Positions 32,600-36,903 of a stretch of 36,903 nucleotides of DNA are shown here, one piece after another. The stretch's first letter is position 1. The number at the start of each line of letters is the position of its first letter. Position numbers and translations under genes: made by a program. Under the pieces are notes generated by a model that saw only the letters and a list, made by a program, of their open reading frames with translations, was not told where the DNA came from and made no database searches. The DNA comes from Frankiales bacterium (lineage in GTDB: Bacteria; Actinomycetota; Actinomycetes; Mycobacteriales; SCTD01). The DNA is taken from contig JAOPVP010000033.1 of NCBI GenBank assembly GCA_025966135.1, positions 1-36,903 of the forward strand. Reading direction: 5' to 3'.

Positions 32600-34344
32600 G
32601 TTGCTTCCTTAAGGGGTAGTCGCTGCCGGAGCAGCTCCAGCGGCTCGTCGAACCATTCTTCGTAGCGCGTCGCCGGACCCAGCAGCGCCACGGTCTGGTG
32701 CACCGCACGCCGGTCGACGTCCTGACCCGTGAGGTCGGCTGCGAGGGCGGCCAGGTAGTGCAGATCGGTGTAGTCGGGCCAGACGCTCAGGGCTGCGTCG
32801 AGCAGCTCCACCGCCTCACTGTCGCGCCCGAGCTCCAGGAGGCAGAGCGCAGCCCAACGGGCCGCGCACGGGTCGCCGCCGTCGAGGTCGGGCAGGAAGG
32901 CGGCGAGGGCCTCGGCGGGTCGGCCCGCAGCGAAGGCCCGCTGAGGGATAGACAGCTCGGGTGCGGTGGCGGCGTTCACGGGGTCGGCGATGACCGGAAG
33001 CCTGGTGGTCCCGGGTAGGCCGTGAGAGCGGCGCGCCACCGTGCGCCAGCGGACGACGCGATGTCCGTCGAAGGCAGGGACCGCGACCGCGACTGCCAGC
33101 TCGCGGTGCGGTGAGGTCTGCAGCCGGTGCTCCAGCCGGACCTGCGCGAGCGGGTCTCGAAAGCGAAGACCGCCGAGCGAGACCATCCAGCCCCGTCGGC
33201 TCGGTTGCGTCCGCGGCGTCGCGGCGGCGTCGCGGAGCAGGCCCTCGAGCCGATCGACGATGTCGTCCCATGCATAGGACGAGGCCGTTCGCGTACCGCC
33301 GGCCCTCAGCGTGTCGGCGAGCGCGGGATCGCGAAGCACCTTGTCGACGGCTGCCGCGAGACCCTCGACATCGCCGACGTCGGTGAGCAGGGCGTTCTCG
33401 CCGTCACGGGCGTACTCGAGAACACCGGTGTTGCGGGTGGCAACCACCGGGGTGCCACACGCCATCGCCTCGACGGGCGGCAACGGGAACGACTCGTAAT
33501 GGCTCGCGCAGAGGTAGACCGAAGCCTGCCGGTAGATCTCGGCGAGCTCTGCCTGCGCCGGTGCGACGAGCACCCGCCCGATCGGGTCGAGCGGCGGGTG
33601 GGGGCTCACCCACACGAGCTCGAGCGTCGGATGGTCGCCGCGCAGGCGCTCCCAGATCTGCTTCACGTCGGCCATGCCTTTGAACGCATTGCCGTCCCAC
33701 CCGACGCAGAGCAGCGTGGGTGGCCCTGGCAGGCGGTCCCCTGGGTGGAAAGTCGTCGGGTCCACGGCGTTCGGGAGCACCCCAGGCCGTAGGGCGTACC
33801 GCTGCTCGACGACGGCGGCGACCGTCGAGCTGACGGTGACCGTGGCGCAGGCCGCGTCGACGTTGGCCTGGACGAAGTCGCGCTTCGCGTCGTCCACGTC
33901 CTCGAAGAGGTGGGAGTCTCCCTGTTCGAAGTGCAGCACGGGCGCGAGCCCGGTCGCCGAGGCGGCGAGGATCTGATCCCAGTAGCCCGCCACCACCAGG
34001 TCACAGGGCTCGATGGCGTCTGCGAGATCGATGCCGAAGGGGACCTGTCGGAACTCCGCCCGGACCTCGCACCAAGCCGGCCGCGGGAAGTGGGACAGCA
34101 GCACGACGCGGTGACCTCTGTCCGTGAGGCGGTTGGCGTGCTCCACCAGCACTCGCGCGCCGCCACCGACGTCGGTGCGCGGCATCAGCGTGAACAGGGT
34201 GAGCTGAGGCGGGGGAACGGCGGCGGGCCCGTCGGGGGCGACAGTGCCTCCCAGGGCGAGGACCCTCCTGGCCTCCCGTTCGGCGAGGCGTGAGGCCGTG
34301 ACGACGTCCGGCCGGACTGGGCGCGGGACGTCCAGCATGGTCAT
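32596..34344 (-). CDS. GT4-type glycosyltransferase with C-terminal TPR-like region
   Basis: A 582-residue protein. A GT-B fold spans ~50-400: 'LFTLMPRTDVGGGARVLVEHANRLTDRGHRVVLLS' opens the first Rossmann domain, 'PTLLCVGWDGNAFKGMADVKQIWERL' the second, and 'YESFPLPPVEAMACGTPVVATRNTGVLEYARDGENALL' is the nucleotide-sugar-binding E-x7-E signature. The last ~110 residues ('RAFAAGRPAEALAAFLPDLDGGDPCAARWAALCLLELGRDSEAVELLDAALSVWPDYTDLHYLAALAADL') form TPR-like helical pairs, probably for protein acceptor binding. It lies between fliS and a methyltransferase, so it is likely to glycosylate flagellin. The ATG at 34344 sits 7 bases past a FliA-type -10; ATG 34338 is an alternative. Confidence 0.87.
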   Translation of the reverse strand: MTMLDVPRPVRPDVVTASRLAEREARRVLALGGTVAPDGPAAVPPPQLTLFTLMPRTDVGGGARVLVEHANRLTDRGHRVVLLSHFPRPAWCEVRAEFRQVPFGIDLADAIEPCDLVVAGYWDQILAASATGLAPVLHFEQGDSHLFEDVDDAKRDFVQANVDAACATVTVSSTVAAVVEQRYALRPGVLPNAVDPTTFHPGDRLPGPPTLLCVGWDGNAFKGMADVKQIWERLRGDHPTLELVWVSPHPPLDPIGRVLVAPAQAELAEIYRQASVYLCASHYESFPLPPVEAMACGTPVVATRNTGVLEYARDGENALLTDVGDVEGLAAAVDKVLRDPALADTLRAGGTRTASSYAWDDIVDRLEGLLRDAAATPRTQPSRRGWMVSLGGLRFRDPLAQVRLEHRLQTSPHRELAVAVAVPAFDGHRVVRWRTVARRSHGLPGTTRLPVIADPVNAATAPELSIPQRAFAAGRPAEALAAFLPDLDGGDPCAARWAALCLLELGRDSEAVELLDAALSVWPDYTDLHYLAALAADLTGQDVDRRAVHQTVALLGPATRYEEWFDEPLELLRQRLPLKEAT

Positions 34345-34351
34345 GACCCTC

Positions 34352-34378
34352 TTGTCGGCCGACTGGGCCGGGACGTGA
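34352..34378 (-). promoter_or_regulatory. Candidate FliA-type promoter for the glycosyltransferase gene
   Basis: TCAC, then exactly 15 bases, then GCCGACAA (one mismatch to the FliA/WhiG -10 GCCGATAA) on the minus strand, in the 52-base gap after fliS. The -10 ends 7 bases before the ATG at 34344, so the transcript may start at or next to the start codon. Confidence 0.6.
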
Positions 34379-34396
34379 GGCAGGTCTTGGTGCGGG

Positions 34397-34783
34397 TCAC
34401 GCGACCTTGGCAGTGAGGCAGGAGGCGCGCCAGGCGAGCTGCAAGGGCTCGACCACCTCGAGCGCTGCGCGGGCTGCCTCGGAGTCACGCTTGCAGGTCG
34501 CGGCGACGAGCTGGCTCCATGCAAAGGTGTAGAGCGCGTCCAACGACAGCGCCAGGTCGCCGGCCGCGGGGTTGAGCGTCGTGCGCAGCTCGAGGACGAT
34601 GTCCTGAGCCTTCAGCAGGCGCGAGCCTGCCGCTACGTGGTTTCCCTCAGACTGCAGGCGAATCCCGCTCTTGATGGCCCCGACGCAGGCGTCGTACAGC
34701 ATGGCGGTCAGCTCGGCGGGGGAGGCGGTCATCACCCGCTCGGCCAGGTAGTGGTCCGCGGCGGCGGTGGCAGTCGGGGTCAT
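34397..34783 (-). CDS. fliS: Flagellin export chaperone FliS
   Basis: A 128-residue helical protein that binds the flagellin C-terminus before export. 'ADHYLAERVMTASPAELTAMLYDACVGAIKSG' is the FliS N-terminal signature ('Y....v.tasp.eLi.mLYdgal..l..a'). 'KAQDIVLELRTTLNP..GDLALSLDALYTFAWSQLVAAT' gives the middle helices. ATG 34783 is chosen because GGAAGGA precedes it; a frame to 34846 is less likely. It follows fliD by 73 bases, a gap that holds a candidate promoter. Confidence 0.93.
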   Translation of the reverse strand: MTPTATAAADHYLAERVMTASPAELTAMLYDACVGAIKSGIRLQSEGNHVAAGSRLLKAQDIVLELRTTLNPAAGDLALSLDALYTFAWSQLVAATCKRDSEAARAALEVVEPLQLAWRASCLTAKVA

Positions 34784-34827
34784 GGAGGGTCCTTCCTCGG
34801 CGATCGGGCCGTCCTGGCCCTGGAATC

Positions 34828-34854
34828 CCATCGGCGGTGTGCGCAACCTCGTGA
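34828..34854 (-). promoter_or_regulatory. Candidate FliA-type promoter for fliS
   Basis: TCAC, exactly 15 bases, GCCGATGG on the minus strand, 2 bases after the fliD stop codon. The -10 ends 45 bases before the fliS start, which leaves room for a normal leader with its ribosome binding site. It is identical in both boxes and in spacing to the flbD promoter candidate. Confidence 0.6.
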
Positions 34855-34856
34855 GG

Positions 34857-36695
34857 TCAAGCGATCGGCAGTCCGCCGATCTGGCTGGCCAGTTGCGTCT
34901 GCTGCTGCTTGAGCACGCCGAGTGCGGCGTCGAGAGCGGAGAAGCGCGCTGAGTAGGAGGCCTGGAGGGCGGTCATGCGCACCTCGAAGGCGTCGATCTG
35001 GTCTTGGCGGCGCTGGGCCTCGGTGCCTGCGCTGGAGATGCCGGTGGTCACGACACCGTTCGTGTCCAGCGCCCCCTTGGCGAAGTCCTCCAGGGACGTC
35101 GCGAAGGCGGAGATCAGTGATGAGGCCCCGTCGGGATCGGACTTCACCTGGGTGCTGAAGGCTGTGGCGTCGAACGTCAGCGTCCCGTCACGAGAGGTCT
35201 GGATCCCCAACTGTGAGAGGACCTTCGTGACCCCCGTACCGAGCGTGTTGCCGAACAGCTCGACCACGGAGCCGGCGAGGGCGCGGGCGCCTCCGTCGCC
35301 CGCGAGGGGGCCGCTGGTCTTGGCAGTGGCGTTGTAGGCGGTCTGGGTGCCGATCGTGGTGATGAGAGCGTTCGCCGCATCGACCAGCGCCTTCACCTTG
35401 TCGGCAGTCGCTGCGGCGTCGCGGCTCACGGTGACCGTGGTGGGGGGGCCCGCGACAGGGGTGGCCTTGACCAGCCCCAGGGTGACGCCGGGCACCAGGT
35501 CGCTGATGCTGTTGCTGCTGCGGGTGACGGTGGCGCCGCCGACGGTCAGTTGCGCGTCCTGCGCGGCCGTGATGGTCGTGAGCAGGGAGGGGTCCAGAAC
35601 GCTGATCCCGGAGGAATCCACCGTGAGTGCGCCCGCGGAGCCGGTGCTCGTCGCGGACAGCACGAACCGGGTGGGGGTGGTCGACCCGTCGCCGGTGTCG
35701 AAGGTCGAGGCTGACGCGGGGCTGCCGCTGCGACTGATCGCGTCGCGCAGGTCCAGCAGGGTGGAGCTGTCGGTGGTGCGCACCACGTTGGTGCTCACCG
35801 TGCCGGCGCCCAGGTGGCCGAGCGAGGTCAACGTGATCCCGCTGTCGAGAGGCACCGACGTCGAGCCGTCGAGGTGCGTGACGGTGGTCGAGGGCCCACC
35901 ATCCACGGAGAGGACGGCGTCCTGGCCCGTTGCGGTCGTGGCGAAGCCCAGGCCAAGGTCGGAGAGCGCGCCCCCAGAAAGGGTGAGCGTCGCATCGGAG
36001 CCCTCGTCCCGGCTGGAGATCTGCAGCTGTCCGGCCACCAGGTCCACGCCTGCCACACCGTTCAGCCCCGTGCGCAGGGCTGCGACCAAGTCGTTGACCG
36101 TCGCGTAGCTGCTGAGGGTGAGGGACTGGGAGGTCCCGTCGGCCAGGGTGACGGTGAGATCGTCGCCGCCCGGCGCGAACGACAGTGAGGGGGACGAGCT
36201 GCCGACCGCCGTGGCCTTCGCTGATGCCTGCGAGATCGTGACGCTGTGCACGCCCTCTGGCGTGCTGTCGTCCACCGAGATCGCGCCGGCGCCGACCGTT
36301 GTCAATCCCGCCGAGAGCACGAGCTGGCCAGCTCCGACGAGCATCGTCGAAGATGCCAGCGGGGAGCTCGCCAGTTGCTGCGCGGTGGCAAGTTGGTTGA
36401 CGGTGATGTCGAACGACCCGAGTTGCGCCGCGGCCGTCGCCGTAGCCGTCACGGTGGTGCTGTCGCCCGACACGGCGGTCGAGGCTTGGGCGAGCGTGGT
36501 GGTGTCGAGGGCAGCAGCTGCGGTCTTGAGGGCCGTCATCTTGTCGGACAGAGTTGACCAGGCGCTCTGTGCGGACAGCGCGGACATGCGGAGGGTGTTC
36601 ATCTGCGTCTCGGGTGCCCGCTCGGCAGTCATGAGCTGGGTGACCATGCCTTGCAGGTCGATGCCCGAGCCAAGTCCGCTGATCACCGATGCCAC
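34857..36695 (-). CDS. fliD: Flagellar filament cap protein FliD
   Basis: A 612-residue cap protein. The N-terminal signature 'SVISGLGSGIDLQGMVTQLMTAERAP' (FliD 'GLgSGlD.d.iv..Lm.ae..P') is clear. The C-terminal coiled coil 'STGISSAGTEAQRRQDQIDAFEVRMTALQASYSARFSALDAALGVLKQQQTQLASQI' is equally typical. The central ~450 residues are T/S/V/G-rich variable beta domains with FliD2-like repeats ('LRDAISRSGSPASAS'). It is longer than E. coli FliD (468). ATG 36695 is preceded by CCAGGAGA. It is separated from fliC by a strong hairpin. Confidence 0.96.
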   Translation of the reverse strand: MASVISGLGSGIDLQGMVTQLMTAERAPETQMNTLRMSALSAQSAWSTLSDKMTALKTAAAALDTTTLAQASTAVSGDSTTVTATATAAAQLGSFDITVNQLATAQQLASSPLASSTMLVGAGQLVLSAGLTTVGAGAISVDDSTPEGVHSVTISQASAKATAVGSSSPSLSFAPGGDDLTVTLADGTSQSLTLSSYATVNDLVAALRTGLNGVAGVDLVAGQLQISSRDEGSDATLTLSGGALSDLGLGFATTATGQDAVLSVDGGPSTTVTHLDGSTSVPLDSGITLTSLGHLGAGTVSTNVVRTTDSSTLLDLRDAISRSGSPASASTFDTGDGSTTPTRFVLSATSTGSAGALTVDSSGISVLDPSLLTTITAAQDAQLTVGGATVTRSSNSISDLVPGVTLGLVKATPVAGPPTTVTVSRDAAATADKVKALVDAANALITTIGTQTAYNATAKTSGPLAGDGGARALAGSVVELFGNTLGTGVTKVLSQLGIQTSRDGTLTFDATAFSTQVKSDPDGASSLISAFATSLEDFAKGALDTNGVVTTGISSAGTEAQRRQDQIDAFEVRMTALQASYSARFSALDAALGVLKQQQTQLASQIGGLPIA

Positions 36696-36717
36696 GCTGG
36701 TCTCCTGGGTCGTGAGT

Positions 36718-36753
36718 CGTGGTGGGCGCCATCAGCAGATGGCGCCCACCACG
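36718..36753 (-). terminator. Strong hairpin between fliC and fliD
   Basis: A perfect 15-bp stem (CGTGGTGGGCGCCAT and its complement) with loop of 6 lies 8 bases past the flagellin stop. It would end most fliC transcripts, giving high flagellin and lower cap expression by read-through. No U-tract is present. It shares the GGTGGGCGC arm core with the hairpins at 5596 and 21838. Confidence 0.82.
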
Positions 36754-36761
36754 GGGGGTGA

Positions 36762-36903
36762 CTACTTGAGCAGGTTCAGGACGCCCTGTGAGGACTGGTT
36801 CGCCTGGGCGAGCATGGCGGTGCCGGCCTGGCTCAGGATCTGGTTCTTGCTGAAGGTGGTCATCTCCTGGGCCATGTCGGTGTCTCGGATCCGGCTCTCG
36901 GAG
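36762..36903 (-). CDS. fliC: Flagellin, C-terminal part only
   Basis: Only the last 46 codons are in the window. '[44 protein letters not shown]' is the conserved flagellin D0 C-terminus, which packs in the filament core and is bound by FliS and FliW. The stop TAG is at 36762-36764. The rest of the gene, its promoter and its CsrA-responsive leader lie to the right of the window. Confidence 0.97.
   Translation of the reverse strand, partial: SESRIRDTDMAQEMTTFSKNQILSQAGTAMLAQANQSSQGVLNLLK

Overview
The window is a GC-rich chromosomal segment of a motile, flagellated actinobacterium. An actinobacterial, probably Nocardioidaceae-like, origin is inferred from strong G/C third positions, GTG/TTG starts, orn next to tRNA-His, a DUF7455-type zinc-finger protein, and a Gram-positive-style flagellar set with no P- or L-ring genes. 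The exact genus cannot be proved from the sequence alone.

Left flank (1-2600): mobile-element remnants. These are a broken IS5-type transposase fragment, poorly coding DNA, a small helix-turn-helix protein, and an intact tyrosine integrase beside tRNA-His with a cluster of GCCCCA repeats between them. Housekeeping zone (2600-8700): tRNA-His, orn, an orphan winged-helix regulator with a nearby inverted repeat, a 14-TM drug exporter, a DUF7455 protein, tRNA-Arg(TCT), ssb with two DnaA-box-like sites upstream, and the ABC-F translation factor ettA.

Flagellar control operon (9111-11634, + strand): fliW, csrA, a FliA/WhiG-family sigma factor and a type I signal peptidase. It couples flagellin homeostasis (FliW-CsrA) to late transcription (sigma).

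Flagellar structural cluster (11707-36903, - strand). Read in the direction of transcription it is: fliC (3' end only), fliD, fliS, a TPR-glycosyltransferase, a methyltransferase, an 89-aa unknown; then flgB-flgC-fliE-fliF-fliG-fliH-fliI-fliJ-[NlpC/P60+transglycosylase]-fliK-flgD-flgE; then, after a strong hairpin, flbD-motA-motB-fliM-fliN-fliO-fliP-fliQ-fliR-flhB-flhA-[FlhF-like protein without a GTPase domain]-[70-aa membrane protein]. Most genes overlap by 1-4 bases, which implies translational coupling.

The points most worth a second look are these. (1) Three intergenic gaps (before flbD, fliS and the glycosyltransferase) carry TCAC-N15-GCCGA(T/C)(A/G)(A/G) with identical spacing. This is a variant of the FliA/WhiG promoter (TAAA-N15-GCCGATAA) and a plausible regulon for the sigma factor in the window. 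It makes the glycosyltransferase a late flagellar gene, possibly with a leaderless mRNA. (2) A two-enzyme peptidoglycan hydrolase without a signal peptide sits where a Gram-negative cluster would have FlgJ-like functions. (3) A FlhF-like protein has lost its GTPase. (4) The FliK ruler contains an in-frame 12-bp tandem repeat. (5) Three terminator-like hairpins share the same 9-bp arm core.
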